From JBKHYG01 sp046565595 (GTDB taxonomy: Bacteria > Actinomycetota > AC-67), in NCBI GenBank assembly GCA_046565595.1, contig JBKHYG010000086.1:1-28054 (forward strand): a DNA stretch of 28,054 bases, written 5' to 3'. The translations under genes and the position numbers were made by a program. Of this stretch, positions 1-7,825 are shown in pieces. The notes beneath the pieces are model-generated. The model made no database searches and was not told the DNA's origin. It saw only the letters and a list, made by a program, of their open reading frames with translations. The stretch's first letter is position 1, and every line of letters starts with the position of its first letter.

Positions 1-120
1 GAGTCGGGTGCGACCGACGCCAAACAGATGGGCGCTGTGATGAAGGTCTTGATGCCGAAGGTCAAGGGTCGCGCCGATGGCAACGCGGTGAGCGCGATGG
101 TCAAGAGCAAACTCGGCTAG
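1..120 (+). CDS. GatB/YqeY-domain protein, C-terminal end only
   Basis: The window opens inside a plus-strand reading frame that gives 39 residues and ends with TAG at 118-120. The tail reads MGAVMKVLMPKVKGRADG, then a short helix ending KSKLG. This matches the end of YqeY-family proteins, where a G-x-VMKxLMPKxKGRADG stretch precedes the C-terminal helix. YqeY resembles the tRNA-binding tail of the GatB amidotransferase subunit; its cellular role is poorly defined. The gene is cut by the window edge, so start and promoter are outside. Its stop overlaps the stop of the convergent aldo/keto reductase within the sequence CTAG (117-120). Family assignment rests on the tail motif only. Confidence 0.8.
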   Translation, partial: ESGATDAKQMGAVMKVLMPKVKGRADGNAVSAMVKSKLG

Positions 121-1082
121 CTAAGCGCTCCTTCGATCCGCTCTTTGACCTCCGGGGTCAGTTGCGGGATGACCTCTAGGGCCTGCATGTTCTCGCGGAC
201 CTGATCAGGCGAGGATGCTCCTGTGATGACAGAAGACACATCCGGGTTGCTGGCACACCAGGCGATCGCCAGCTGAGCCATGGTGCAGCCGATCTTCTCG
301 GCTATGGGCACGAGCCGGCGAACCTTCTGGTTGCGAGCCTCGTCGGTCAGTTGGTCCTTCAGCCAAGACATGTTCGGAAGATCCGCACGGCTCCCCTCGG
401 GGACCCCGTCCAGGTACTTGCCGGTCAGAAGACCCGAAGACAGCGGGCTCCAGATGGTCGTCCCCATGCCGTGCTCTTCGTAGAGCGGCTTGTACTCCTT
501 CTCTACGCGGTCGCGCCAGAGCAGGTTGTACTGGGGTTGCTCCACGATCGGGGCGCGCAGATGGTGCTCGGCTGCCACCCGATGCGCCTCGCGGATCTCG
601 GCTGCCGACCATTCGCTGGTCCCCCAATAGAGCGCGCGTCCAGACGAGATGATGTCGCTAAGCGCCCAGACGGTCTCCTCGATGGGGGTGGAAGGGTCCG
701 GACGGTGGCAGTAGACGATGTCTACGAAGTCGTGTTCGAACCGTTCGAGGGATCGATCGATCGCGTCCAACAGGTACTTGCGGTTCAGCGTGTTGCGCGA
801 ATTCGGGCCCTCGTGGATCCCCCAGAAGAACTTGGTGGAGATCAGGTAGTCGCGTCGATCCCAGCCGAGTTCCGCGATCGCCTTACCCATGAGTTTCTCG
901 CTCTCGCCGCGTGCGTAAGCCTCCGCGTTGTCGAAGAAGTTCACGCCTGCTTCCCGCGCAGCCGCCAGACAAGCAATGACTCGATCGAGATCCATCTGAG
1001 GGCCGAAGGTCACCCACGAACCGAATGACAACACGCTCGTCTTCACGCCGCTTCGACCGATGTGCCGGTAGGTCATCTCCAT
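117..1082 (-). CDS. Aldo/keto reductase, KCNAB/YghZ-like
   Basis: A 321-residue NADPH-dependent oxidoreductase of the aldo/keto reductase superfamily, expected to be cytoplasmic and to reduce aldehydes or ketones. The TIM-barrel catalytic tetrad is visible as D51 and Y56 (FFDNAEAY), K84 (STKFFWG) and H126 (YCHRPDP). The motifs NFFDNAEAYA, LYWGTSEWSAAEI, EQPQYNLLWRDRVEKEY and TTIWSPLSSGLLTGKY are typical of the branch related to potassium-channel beta subunits. Length is normal for the family. The ATG at 1082 is preceded on the same strand by a TAACCT box seven bases upstream and no Shine-Dalgarno, so a leaderless transcript is likely. A second ATG two codons in is possible. The substrate cannot be deduced. 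The potassium channel gene in this window is 9 kb away, so a functional link would be speculation. Confidence 0.93.
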   Translation of the reverse strand: MEMTYRHIGRSGVKTSVLSFGSWVTFGPQMDLDRVIACLAAAREAGVNFFDNAEAYARGESEKLMGKAIAELGWDRRDYLISTKFFWGIHEGPNSRNTLNRKYLLDAIDRSLERFEHDFVDIVYCHRPDPSTPIEETVWALSDIISSGRALYWGTSEWSAAEIREAHRVAAEHHLRAPIVEQPQYNLLWRDRVEKEYKPLYEEHGMGTTIWSPLSSGLLTGKYLDGVPEGSRADLPNMSWLKDQLTDEARNQKVRRLVPIAEKIGCTMAQLAIAWCASNPDVSSVITGASSPDQVRENMQALEVIPQLTPEVKERIEGALS

Positions 1083-1089
1083 GAGGACG

Positions 1090-1095
1090 AGGTTA
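1090..1095 (-). promoter_or_regulatory. -10 box of the aldo/keto reductase gene (leaderless)
   Basis: On the minus strand TAACCT ends seven bases before the ATG at 1082. There is no ribosome binding site between them. A convincing -35 was not found. Confidence 0.45.
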
Positions 1096-1117
1096 GGGCA
1101 TCACCTGTTCGGCGCGC

Positions 1118-1139
1118 GCGACCGACCTCTACCGGTCGC
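1118..1139 (-). terminator. Short hairpin over the end of the PBP gene
   Basis: GCGACCG (1118-1124) and CGGTCGC (1133-1139) form a perfect 7-bp stem with an 8-nt loop. It overlaps the PBP stop codon. There is no T-tract, so it is only a possible attenuating hairpin. Confidence 0.25.
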
Positions 1140-3486
1140 CGTCATGCGAAGGTGACGGGCTTGGCGAAGGTGAGGGAGAAGGTGAAGGCGAGGGGGTTGG
1201 TTTCTTGGTGGGTGTCGGGCTTGGTGATGGCTTGGGTTTCTTGGTCTTGGTCGGGGAAGGGCTGGGTGACGGTTTCGGAGGTTCCCCGTTCGAGACCGTA
1301 AGTTTCACCAGTGCACCGCGTGGACTTCGTCCGCGCGGATCCTGTGCGATCACGGTTCCCTTCGGTTCGGTGGACTTCGCCCCCTGGGTCTCCACCGTGT
1401 AGAAGCCAGCATCCTCGAGTGTCGCGATCGCGTCTCGCATCTTCTCGCCCACGACATCGGGAACATCGACATCGCCCAAGCCCCTGGCGGGCGGGAATCC
1501 CTCCACCGGCAAGCCCCTGTGGGCAGCGCGCATGTAGCGAGACCAGATCATGGCGGGCAAGGATCCGCCGAAGACCTTGGGCAGGCCCTGGATGTTCCGC
1601 AACGGTTTCTGCGTGGACTCCGCGAACCCGAGCCAGACGCTGGTCGCGATCTGCGGGGTGTAGCCGACATACCACGAGTCGGTGTAATCGTCGGTGGTTC
1701 CGGTCTTGCCGGTCACGGGACGACCGATGCGGCCGTTGGTCCGACCGGTCCCGAACTCTGGAACGCCCCGCAGGATGTCACTCGCCAGCGCCGCGATCTT
1801 CGGGTCCAAGACCTCTTGGCAATCGGGCTCGTTCTTCAGTAGCACCTTGCCTCTGGCGTCCTTGATCCGGGCGATCGAGAAGGGTTCGCACCGGGTTCCG
1901 TCGTTGGCCAGGGTCGCATAGGCGCTTGCCAACTCGTAGGGACTCACGGCTACGGTGCCTAGCGTCAGCGATGGGAACGCTCCGAGTGGTGTCTGGATGC
2001 CGAGACGCTCCGCGAGTTCGGCGACCTTTGCCGGGCCCACCTTCTCGATCAGCTGTATGTAGTAGGTGTTGACGCTGAAGGCGGTCGCCTTCCGCATGTT
2101 CATCAGACCTTCGCCACGACCCGAGTAGTTGTTGACCGTATAGGTCGACCCGTTCGCGTCTCTGGTGATCAGCGGTGACGGCGTATCGAACACCAGCGAA
2201 GGCGCGAACCCGTTCTCCAGAGCGGCGACCATCGTGAAGGTCTTGAAGGTGGAGCCGGGCTGCCGTCGTCCCTGGGTCGCCAGGTTGAACTTCTCCTTCT
2301 CGAAGTCACGACCTCCGACCATCGCGAGGAGCGCACCCGTCTTGGCGTCGATGCTGGCCAGAGCTGCGTCGGGGTCTCCCTTCTGGTCCAGGATGTCCTC
2401 GACGGCATCCTGAGCAGCCTGCTGCATCTTGAGATCGATCGTGGTCTCGATACGCAGACCAGCCGAGAAGATCGCGGATGCGCGCTCGGCCCTCGTCTCG
2501 CCGAAGCGTGGATCGTCGAGGATCTGCGCCTTCACGACCTCGACGAAGTACGGGCTCTTGATGTCGGCAACCGGATGCGGTTTCGCCTTGATCCCGTTGG
2601 CGCGCGCACGCTCGTACTGCTCCTGGTCTATGACTCCTTCGTCGAGCATCCGCCCGAGTGCGTAGACGCGGCGACGCTCGGCGTCATCAGGGTTGTCGAA
2701 CGGCTCATAGTTCTCAGGCGCACGGATCATGCCTGCCAGCAGCGCAGACTCAGAGATGTTGAGTTTCGAGGCGGGCTTACCGAAGTAGTACTCGGCAGCG
2801 GTTCCGATCCCGTAGATCCCGTTACCCAGATACGCCTCGTTCAGGTAGGTCTCGAGGATCTGTTCCTTGCTCATCTCCTCTTCGAGCCGCACCGCCAGCC
2901 GGGCTTCTTGGATCTTGCGATCGATCGAGCGTTCCGTTCCAACCAGCGTGTTCTTCACCAACTGTTGGGTGATCGTCGAGCCACCCTGGGCGATGCCCCC
3001 CGCGCGCACATTCGACAGCAGCGCTCTGACCAGGCCCGCGAGGTCCACGCCGCTGTGTTCGAAGAAGTTCGAGTCTTCGACGGCCAGGACCGCCTGCCGG
3101 GTGACCTCAGCGATCTTGGTCAGGGGGACGACCTTACGGTTCTCGACCCCGGCCAGCGTGGCGATGATCTTGCCGTTGCGGTCGTAGACGATGCTGCGTT
3201 GCGCGACCTCGGGCAGCTCGATCTGGTCGATCGGCGTGGCGAACTTCGCAGCGACGGTGCCGACGCTGCGATCGGTCAGGACGACGAACGGTGTCGAGAC
3301 GACCAGCAGGACGAAGGCGGCGGCGGCCACGACCCCGCCGAGCAGGCCGAGCCGCAGCGCACGCCCACCGGCCGGGACCGCGGGGGGCCCGATGCGGTCC
3401 CCGACATCGCGAGCGTCAGCGATGCGCTCGAGCCATTCGGTCCTGGTTCGAGGCCACGGTCTGGTCTGAGAGATCCTGCGCCCCAC
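1129..3486 (-). CDS. ponA: Bifunctional class A penicillin-binding protein with PASTA domain
   Basis: A 785-residue membrane-anchored peptidoglycan synthase with glycosyltransferase and transpeptidase activities. A cytoplasmic N-terminus precedes one membrane segment (about 44-71). The GT51 domain shows AVEDSNFFEH with catalytic E137, then GGSTITQQLVKNT (168-180) and KEQILETYLNE (208-217). The transpeptidase has S412 in STFK, SVN at 471-473 and KTGT at 594-597. One PASTA domain follows (about 673-735), then a Pro-Ser/Lys-rich tail to the end. The layout matches PonA2 of mycobacteria, which also lies beside the ArsA pair and whiB. The start is GTG at 3486, ten bases after the upstream ATPase stop, so the gene is most likely transcribed with the two ATPases. 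No strong ribosome binding site is visible. Confidence 0.96.
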   Translation of the reverse strand: MGRRISQTRPWPRTRTEWLERIADARDVGDRIGPPAVPAGGRALRLGLLGGVVAAAAFVLLVVSTPFVVLTDRSVGTVAAKFATPIDQIELPEVAQRSIVYDRNGKIIATLAGVENRKVVPLTKIAEVTRQAVLAVEDSNFFEHSGVDLAGLVRALLSNVRAGGIAQGGSTITQQLVKNTLVGTERSIDRKIQEARLAVRLEEEMSKEQILETYLNEAYLGNGIYGIGTAAEYYFGKPASKLNISESALLAGMIRAPENYEPFDNPDDAERRRVYALGRMLDEGVIDQEQYERARANGIKAKPHPVADIKSPYFVEVVKAQILDDPRFGETRAERASAIFSAGLRIETTIDLKMQQAAQDAVEDILDQKGDPDAALASIDAKTGALLAMVGGRDFEKEKFNLATQGRRQPGSTFKTFTMVAALENGFAPSLVFDTPSPLITRDANGSTYTVNNYSGRGEGLMNMRKATAFSVNTYYIQLIEKVGPAKVAELAERLGIQTPLGAFPSLTLGTVAVSPYELASAYATLANDGTRCEPFSIARIKDARGKVLLKNEPDCQEVLDPKIAALASDILRGVPEFGTGRTNGRIGRPVTGKTGTTDDYTDSWYVGYTPQIATSVWLGFAESTQKPLRNIQGLPKVFGGSLPAMIWSRYMRAAHRGLPVEGFPPARGLGDVDVPDVVGEKMRDAIATLEDAGFYTVETQGAKSTEPKGTVIAQDPRGRSPRGALVKLTVSNGEPPKPSPSPSPTKTKKPKPSPSPTPTKKPTPSPSPSPSPSPSPSPSHDGDR
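1147..1281 (-). repeat. Low-complexity Pro-Ser coding repeat at the PBP C-terminus
   Basis: Codons for residues 736-780 of the PBP are iterations of Pro-Ser, Pro-Thr and Pro-Lys. They make the plus strand an almost C-free run of G-rich hexamers. It probably encodes an extended extracytoplasmic tail beyond the PASTA domain and is a likely site of length variation by slippage. Confidence 0.8.
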
Positions 3487-3496
3487 GGCAAGAAGG

Positions 3497-4570
3497 TTAG
3501 TCCGCGGATGCCGTCAGTATCCGAGCTAGATCCCGCAAGCCAGGCAGGTCAAGTACCGGTTCGTCCAGTTCGCGCACCCGGTGTACCGACACCCCTGGCA
3601 GGCCGGCAAGGGTGCGGGCGATCAGGTCCTCCTCCCGCTCGCTCAACCGACGCAGTTCGGAGTATCGGCTGACAGCCTCGCCCAGTCCGGGAGCGGTGTC
3701 AGGAAGGGAGATCTCTGGGATCGGGTGAGAGCGGTTGACCACGATGCCACCGACCATCATGCGTTCCGAGAGCAGTCGTCGCACGAACGACCGAGCCTCC
3801 GACAGCGTGCTGGCAGTAGGTGCCGAGATGATCAGGAAGCGTGTGTGTCTGCCCCCCAGGAGTGCACGGACCTGCTGCGACCTCTTCCGGAAATCGTCGT
3901 ACATGCCGTCGAACTGCTTCAAGAAGTCCGCCACATCACTCAGCAGGTCCGAACCCGTGATCTTGGTCATCGCCTTCAGAGCGGCGCGCGTACCGAGGTT
4001 GACCAGAGACATCCCGCGGCGACCCGCTCGGAAAGCAGGCAGCAACAGCATCCGCAACAATCGGCCCTCGAGGAAATCGCCGAGCCTGCGTGGACCGTCG
4101 AGGAAATCCAGCGCGCTACGCGTCGGCGGCGTGTCGACGATGATCAACTCGTATCGACCGAGTTCATGCAACTCCCAGAGTTTCGCCATCGCCATGTACT
4201 CATGGGTGCCAGACAGCGTCCCAGCGATCTGGTCATAGAAGGGGTTGTCGAAGATCGCTTGGGCTCGCTCCTTCGTCGTCAACTCCAAGATGAGATCATC
4301 GAAGGTGCGTCTGGTGTCCAGCATCATGGCCCACAGTTCGCCCCCGCCCGAGATCCCTTCGACCCTGCGTGGGGTGTTGTCGAGTTCCTCCAGCCCCATC
4401 GCTTGCGCGAGCCGCAGCGCAGGATCGATGGTGCAGACCACCACGCGACGACCCAGCTCGGCTGCCCGGATCGCAAGGGCGGCAGATGTCGTGGTCTTTC
4501 CCACACCTCCTGAACCAGCGCAGACGATGATGTGCTCATCGCGCAGGATCTGATCGATCGTCTCGCTCAT
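3497..4570 (-). CDS. ArsA/GET3-type P-loop ATPase, second of a pair
   Basis: A 357-residue SIMIBI-class ATPase of the ArsA/GET3 family, cytoplasmic. The deviant Walker A is GSGGVGKTT (19-27). The switch regions TIDPALRLA and VDTPPTRSALDFLD are clear. It is homologous to mycobacterial Rv3680-type proteins that pair with an Rv3679-type partner and have been studied as GET3-like or anion-pump-like ATPases. The signature lysine of the family (GKGGVGKT) is serine here (S20), while the partner keeps it. The ATG at 4570 overlaps the partner's stop as ATGA, so the two are translationally coupled and probably act as a heterodimer. There is no metalloid-binding cysteine array and no arsB nearby, so an arsenite pump role is not supported. 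Confidence 0.93.
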   Translation of the reverse strand: MSETIDQILRDEHIIVCAGSGGVGKTTTSAALAIRAAELGRRVVVCTIDPALRLAQAMGLEELDNTPRRVEGISGGGELWAMMLDTRRTFDDLILELTTKERAQAIFDNPFYDQIAGTLSGTHEYMAMAKLWELHELGRYELIIVDTPPTRSALDFLDGPRRLGDFLEGRLLRMLLLPAFRAGRRGMSLVNLGTRAALKAMTKITGSDLLSDVADFLKQFDGMYDDFRKRSQQVRALLGGRHTRFLIISAPTASTLSEARSFVRRLLSERMMVGGIVVNRSHPIPEISLPDTAPGLGEAVSRYSELRRLSEREEDLIARTLAGLPGVSVHRVRELDEPVLDLPGLRDLARILTASAD

Positions 4571-5508
4571 GCGAGCCTCCCCGATGTCGCAAGTGCGCGC
4601 CCGAGCGTCTCGACCTCTCCACGGCGGAGTTCCGCGACGAAGAGGTAAGGCAGCACGATCGGAGCGACCCCCAGTTCGTCTTCGAACCCTCTCAGCAGCT
4701 TGTGTTGGCGTTCGGCCCTTTCGGCTGCGCGCGACACGACATCCGCCATGGTCTCGGCGTCGGCCTGTTGCATACCGGCGGCAACGCCCCTTTCGATCAG
4801 GCTTCCCCGATCTGCGGGCTCGAGCACCCGAGGCCAGACCTGGTTACAGACAACCGGGCCGGTCGCCACTCCGACCTCGCGAAGGGCTTCGATCGACTCG
4901 AGGGTCTCCTGCAGGGGCAGTTCCTCGGGGAGCGTGACCAGCACGACCTGCGCTCGCTGTTGCGAAGTGATCATGTCGAGGACGCCCCGGGCTTGGCGTC
5001 CGACCGGACCCGAGGCAACGATCTCGGTTATGGCCCTCGGCGCATCCAGGAAGCGTGGCAATCGACCCGTCGGCGGCGCATCCACGATCACATGATCGAA
5101 CACCTTCTGGCCGCGAGCGCCGGTCCGTACCTCTGACTCCTTGAGCCGTCCGACCAACAGGATGTCGCGCAATCCCGGAGCTACCTGAGTCGCGAACTCG
5201 ACCGCCCGGCTCTGAACCAGGGCCCTCGACATCCGAGGGATCTTGTAGAAGTGCTGCAGATATTCGACCAGGCTCTCGTCTGGTTCGACGCTGATCCCCT
5301 GCAGATGCGGTTCGATGCGGCGCTCGGTGTGACCCAGCTTCTCGAGGCCGAAAGCAGGCGCCAGACCTTCACGCTGTTCCACCTCGGCCAACAGCGTCTC
5401 TCGTCCCATGCGAGCCGAGGCGAGGGCGAGGGCGGCGGCGACCGTGGTCTTGCCGACGCCACCCTTCCCGCTCACGAATACCGCTCGAGAGGACAGCAGA
5501 GAACGCAT
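4567..5508 (-). CDS. ArsA/GET3-type P-loop ATPase, first of a pair
   Basis: A 313-residue cytoplasmic ATPase of the ArsA/GET3 family. The Walker A region GKGGVGKTT (14-22) contains the intermonomer signature lysine K15. A VDAPPTGRLPRFLDAP switch follows near residue 145. I place the start at the ATG at 5508. The frame is open 17 codons further, but those would run into the divergent nfeD start, and the ATG at 5508 lies just downstream of a TACAAT box. It heads the minus-strand run arsA1-arsA2-PBP, with an ATGA overlap to the second ATPase. In mycobacteria the equivalent pair also sits between whiB and ponA2. The client (tail-anchored protein, anion or other) cannot be read from sequence. Confidence 0.92.
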   Translation of the reverse strand: MRSLLSSRAVFVSGKGGVGKTTVAAALALASARMGRETLLAEVEQREGLAPAFGLEKLGHTERRIEPHLQGISVEPDESLVEYLQHFYKIPRMSRALVQSRAVEFATQVAPGLRDILLVGRLKESEVRTGARGQKVFDHVIVDAPPTGRLPRFLDAPRAITEIVASGPVGRQARGVLDMITSQQRAQVVLVTLPEELPLQETLESIEALREVGVATGPVVCNQVWPRVLEPADRGSLIERGVAAGMQQADAETMADVVSRAAERAERQHKLLRGFEDELGVAPIVLPYLFVAELRRGEVETLGRALATSGRLA

Positions 5509-5517
5509 CGTCGAACG

Positions 5518-5523
5518 ATTGTA
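5518..5523 (-). promoter_or_regulatory. -10 box for the arsA-arsA-PBP run
   Basis: Minus-strand TACAAT lies nine bases before the ATG at 5508 in a 31-bp divergent gap. No Shine-Dalgarno intervenes, so the mRNA is leaderless or nearly so. The -35 region would lie within the start of nfeD. Confidence 0.55.
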
Positions 5524-5539
5524 GGCTCCGCGCCGCCCC

Positions 5540-6829
5540 GTGACCGTCCGTCGACTCATCCTGGCCGCCTGCGTGCTTCCCGCGCTGGCCGCCCCGGCCT
5601 TCGCTCAAGAGGCCGCGCCCTACGAGGTCGATGTCGTCGAGGTCGTCGGACCGGTCGATGCTTCGATCAACCGGTACCTGTTGGAGCGGATCGAGGAAGC
5701 CAACGAGCGAAGGATCGAGCTGCTCGTGCTCCAGGTGGATTCCCTGGGACTGCTGAAGGTGGCTGGTGACCAGCCTCTGCCCGAGGTGGTCGAAGCGATC
5801 CGGGACTCGAGCGTTCCGGTCGCGGTCCACATCGGTCCAAGGCGTGCACGCGCGGCCGGTGGCGTGGTGGCCATCGTCGAAGCCGCACATGTTGCCGCGA
5901 TCGGCCCCTCCTCACGCATCGACCTGACCGTACCGATCGACCTAGCGCGCACCGATGTAGATCCGCAGGAGGAACTGCGCGAGATCCAAGGACTCGGGAA
6001 GGCTCGCGGCCGTCCGGCAACATTCGGACGCATGACCTATTCGGCGAACGAAGCGTTGGATGCCGGGGCGGTGGACATGGTCAGCCCGAGCGTCGCAGAG
6101 ATGCTCACCCGCATCGATGGGACCACGGTCACCACGACCAGCGGCGCCGAGAAGATCGAGGTTCCAAAGGACCTGGTGACGATCAGGTTCTGGCAACCTG
6201 GGCCCGTCAGGAGGACCCTGCACGCACTGGCGAACCCGGCCCTCGCATACCTGCTGTTGGTCACAGGGATCTTGATGCTCGTCTTCGAGATGAGCCAACC
6301 CGGCTTCGGCGTCGCCGGCGGCACAGCAGCCGCTCTACTTGCTGGAGGCGCGTTCGGCTTCTCGGTGCTGCCAGCGGTCTGGTGGGCGATGGGGCTACTG
6401 CTGATCGGGTCCGCTCTCATGTGGCTCGATGTGATCCGAGACGAACTGCTGATACCGACCTGGACCGGGCTGCTCGCCTTCGGCATCGGTTCCGTGGCGC
6501 TGCTGCCCCGCGCCAGCGAGGCCACGACGCTGCCCCTGTGGGTCGCTCTGGCGACGACGGCGGGTGCCTTCATCTTCTTCGCTCCCGTCATGACGCTGGT
6601 GAAGCGCCAGAGGCGGCCGATCACCACCGCGACGAAGCGTCGTTTGGTCGGGGAAGCGGGCCAGGTGCGAAGCATGCTCAACCCCGAGGGCTATGTGATG
6701 GTCGGCGAAGAACTCTGGAGGGCCCGGCTGGAACCGGCTGGTCGGCTGCGGGTTGGGGAGCAGGTAACGATCACCGGCGTCGACGGCGCCGTGCTCATCG
6801 TGGCTGGCCAAGACACCTCCGATAACTGA
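5540..6829 (+). CDS. NfeD-family membrane protein with degenerate ClpP-like domain
   Basis: A 429-residue NfeD protein. A signal peptide ends at AFA|QE (22/23). A ClpP/crotonase-like domain spans about 28-190, several membrane segments lie about 232-355, and an OB-fold NfeD domain is at about 365-425. Full NfeD1b proteins are membrane serine proteases that partner with stomatin/flotillin-like proteins. Here the usual serine in the ARAASAG motif is glycine (RAAGG, G107) and the TPGG loop is replaced by DSLGLL (67-72), so peptidase activity is unlikely. Start is GTG at 5540, which gives the complete signal peptide. The gene is divergent from arsA1 with a 31-bp gap. It may organise membrane domains rather than cleave. 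No stomatin-like gene is in the window. Confidence 0.9.
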   Translation: MTVRRLILAACVLPALAAPAFAQEAAPYEVDVVEVVGPVDASINRYLLERIEEANERRIELLVLQVDSLGLLKVAGDQPLPEVVEAIRDSSVPVAVHIGPRRARAAGGVVAIVEAAHVAAIGPSSRIDLTVPIDLARTDVDPQEELREIQGLGKARGRPATFGRMTYSANEALDAGAVDMVSPSVAEMLTRIDGTTVTTTSGAEKIEVPKDLVTIRFWQPGPVRRTLHALANPALAYLLLVTGILMLVFEMSQPGFGVAGGTAAALLAGGAFGFSVLPAVWWAMGLLLIGSALMWLDVIRDELLIPTWTGLLAFGIGSVALLPRASEATTLPLWVALATTAGAFIFFAPVMTLVKRQRRPITTATKRRLVGEAGQVRSMLNPEGYVMVGEELWRARLEPAGRLRVGEQVTITGVDGAVLIVAGQDTSDN

Positions 6830-6897
6830 CCTCGAACCCCGGACAAACCCTCACAAGCGTCGCAGTACCCAAGGAATCCCCCATCCCGGGACTAAGA

Positions 6898-6916
6898 GTT
6901 CCCTGAACCAGGGAAC
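6898..6916. promoter_or_regulatory. 19-bp palindrome upstream of whiB
   Basis: GTTCCCTG (6898-6905) and CAGGGAAC (6909-6916) are perfect 8-bp arms separated by AAC, 70 bp before the whiB start. The size suits a dimeric regulator operator. As RNA it could also form a hairpin with a 3-nt loop after nfeD, but no T-tract follows. Confidence 0.5.
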
Positions 6917-6986
6917 AGGGCCGTGTCCCTACGCGTCGATAAGGGTAAGGAGGCGACCAAGCCCCCCACGGACCGGGAGACGAGAG

Positions 6987-7253
6987 ATGGCCAGGCCAGT
7001 GTTCGACGCTCAGTACGAGTGGCAGCAGGATGCCGCTTGTCGAGGAGCCGATCCGAACCTGTTCTTCGGCCCGCAGCACGAGCCTCGCGATGTGAGATCC
7101 AAGCGCGAGCAGCGAGCCAAGAAGGTCTGCTTCTCATGCCCGGTCCGCGAGGAGTGTCTCGCCTTCGCGCTCGAGACCCACGAAGCTTTCGGGGTCTGGG
7201 GCGGAACCAACGAGGTCGAGCGCCGTCGATTGACCCGCCGTCGTGCGGGATAG
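6987..7253 (+). CDS. WhiB-family iron-sulfur transcriptional regulator
   Basis: An 88-residue Wbl protein. The four cluster-binding cysteines are C18, C48, C51 and C57 (C-x29-C-x2-C-x5-C). The GVWGG turn is at 69-73, followed by a basic tail rich in arginine (about 79-87) for DNA contact. Wbl proteins bind a [4Fe-4S] cluster and act with the primary sigma factor; they are confined to actinomycetes and their phages, so this gene fixes the broad taxonomy. Position beside the ArsA pair and PonA2-like PBP parallels WhiB4 of M. tuberculosis, an oxidative-stress regulator; orthology is an inference. A GGGAG ribosome binding site sits at 6975-6979. A palindrome lies upstream and a strong hairpin follows. 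Confidence 0.95.
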   Translation: MARPVFDAQYEWQQDAACRGADPNLFFGPQHEPRDVRSKREQRAKKVCFSCPVREECLAFALETHEAFGVWGGTNEVERRRLTRRRAG

Positions 7254-7262
7254 CGCTCCCTA

Positions 7263-7301
7263 GACCACCGGCCGATCCATCCCCCCCGGCGGCCGGTGGT
7301 C
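7263..7301 (+). terminator. Hairpin terminator after whiB
   Basis: GACCACCGGCCG (7263-7274) pairs perfectly with CGGCCGGTGGTC (7290-7301) across a 15-nt loop, ten bases after the whiB stop. There is no U-tract, as is common for actinobacterial terminators. Confidence 0.75.
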
Positions 7302-7312
7302 GCATGTCTGCC

Positions 7313-7358
7313 TTCAGGTCGTCCCTCCCCGGGCCGTATGCTCGCCTCGGACAGGAGG
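7313..7358 (+). promoter_or_regulatory. Promoter and ribosome binding site of the RidA-family gene
   Basis: TTCAGG (7313-7318), 18 bases, then TATGCT (7337-7342) form a plausible promoter. AGGAGG at 7353-7358 lies three bases before the ATG at 7362 and decides that start over in-frame codons further upstream, which fall inside the whiB terminator. Confidence 0.55.
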
Positions 7359-7361
7359 ATC

Positions 7362-7820
7362 ATGAAGCCCGAACAGCGACTCGCCGAATTGAACATCCAG
7401 CTCCCCCAACCGCCCGCAGCTGTGGCCAACTATGTGCCGGTCGTCGTCAGCGGCAAACAGATCTGGATAAGCGGCCAGGTTCCGTTCCGCGACGGAGGTC
7501 TGGGACCGCTCGGACTGGTCGGCTCGGATCTGACCGTCGAGCAAGCGGTCGAAGAGGCGCGATGGTGCGCGATCAACATCCTGGCTCAGTTACAGGCCAA
7601 CCTCACTTCTCTGAACGCGGTGAAGCGGATCGTGAAGCTTCAGGTCTTCGTCGCGTCAGCGCCGGGCTTCGTGGCGCAACCGCAGGTCGCCAACGGAGCA
7701 AGCGACCTGATGGTCGAGGTCTTCGGTGATGCTGGGAAGCATGCGCGCAGCGCGGTCGGCGTATCAGCTCTTCCCTTAGGAGTGCCCGTCGAGATCGACG
7801 CGGTCGCCGAGATCGTCTGA
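7362..7820 (+). CDS. RidA/YjgF-family protein
   Basis: A 152-residue member of the RidA (YjgF/YER057c/UK114) superfamily. True RidA hydrolyses reactive enamine/imine intermediates made by PLP enzymes; members of this longer branch have little-characterised functions. The motifs SGQVPFRDG, LTVEQAVEEARWCAINILAQ, VKLQVFVASAPGFVAQPQV and NGASDLMVEVFGDAGKHARSAVG are seen. The arginine of KHARSAVG corresponds to the substrate-carboxylate-binding arginine of RidA. The start is chosen by the AGGAGG just upstream. It resembles Rv3678c, which holds the equivalent place near the ArsA pair in mycobacteria. It converges on selB with only a 5-bp gap. Confidence 0.92.
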   Translation: MKPEQRLAELNIQLPQPPAAVANYVPVVVSGKQIWISGQVPFRDGGLGPLGLVGSDLTVEQAVEEARWCAINILAQLQANLTSLNAVKRIVKLQVFVASAPGFVAQPQVANGASDLMVEVFGDAGKHARSAVGVSALPLGVPVEIDAVAEIV

Positions 7821-7825
7821 TCTCC

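Noticed and set aside
2575..3672. Long plus-strand open frame opposite the PBP and ATPase genes
   Set aside because: It is a high-GC mirror of strongly supported genes, with no recognisable motif or ribosome binding site.
3497..5508. Arsenite-efflux ATPase function for the ArsA-like pair
   Set aside because: No arsB, arsR or arsD is nearby and no metalloid-binding cysteine triad is seen; the context matches the mycobacterial GET3-like pair.
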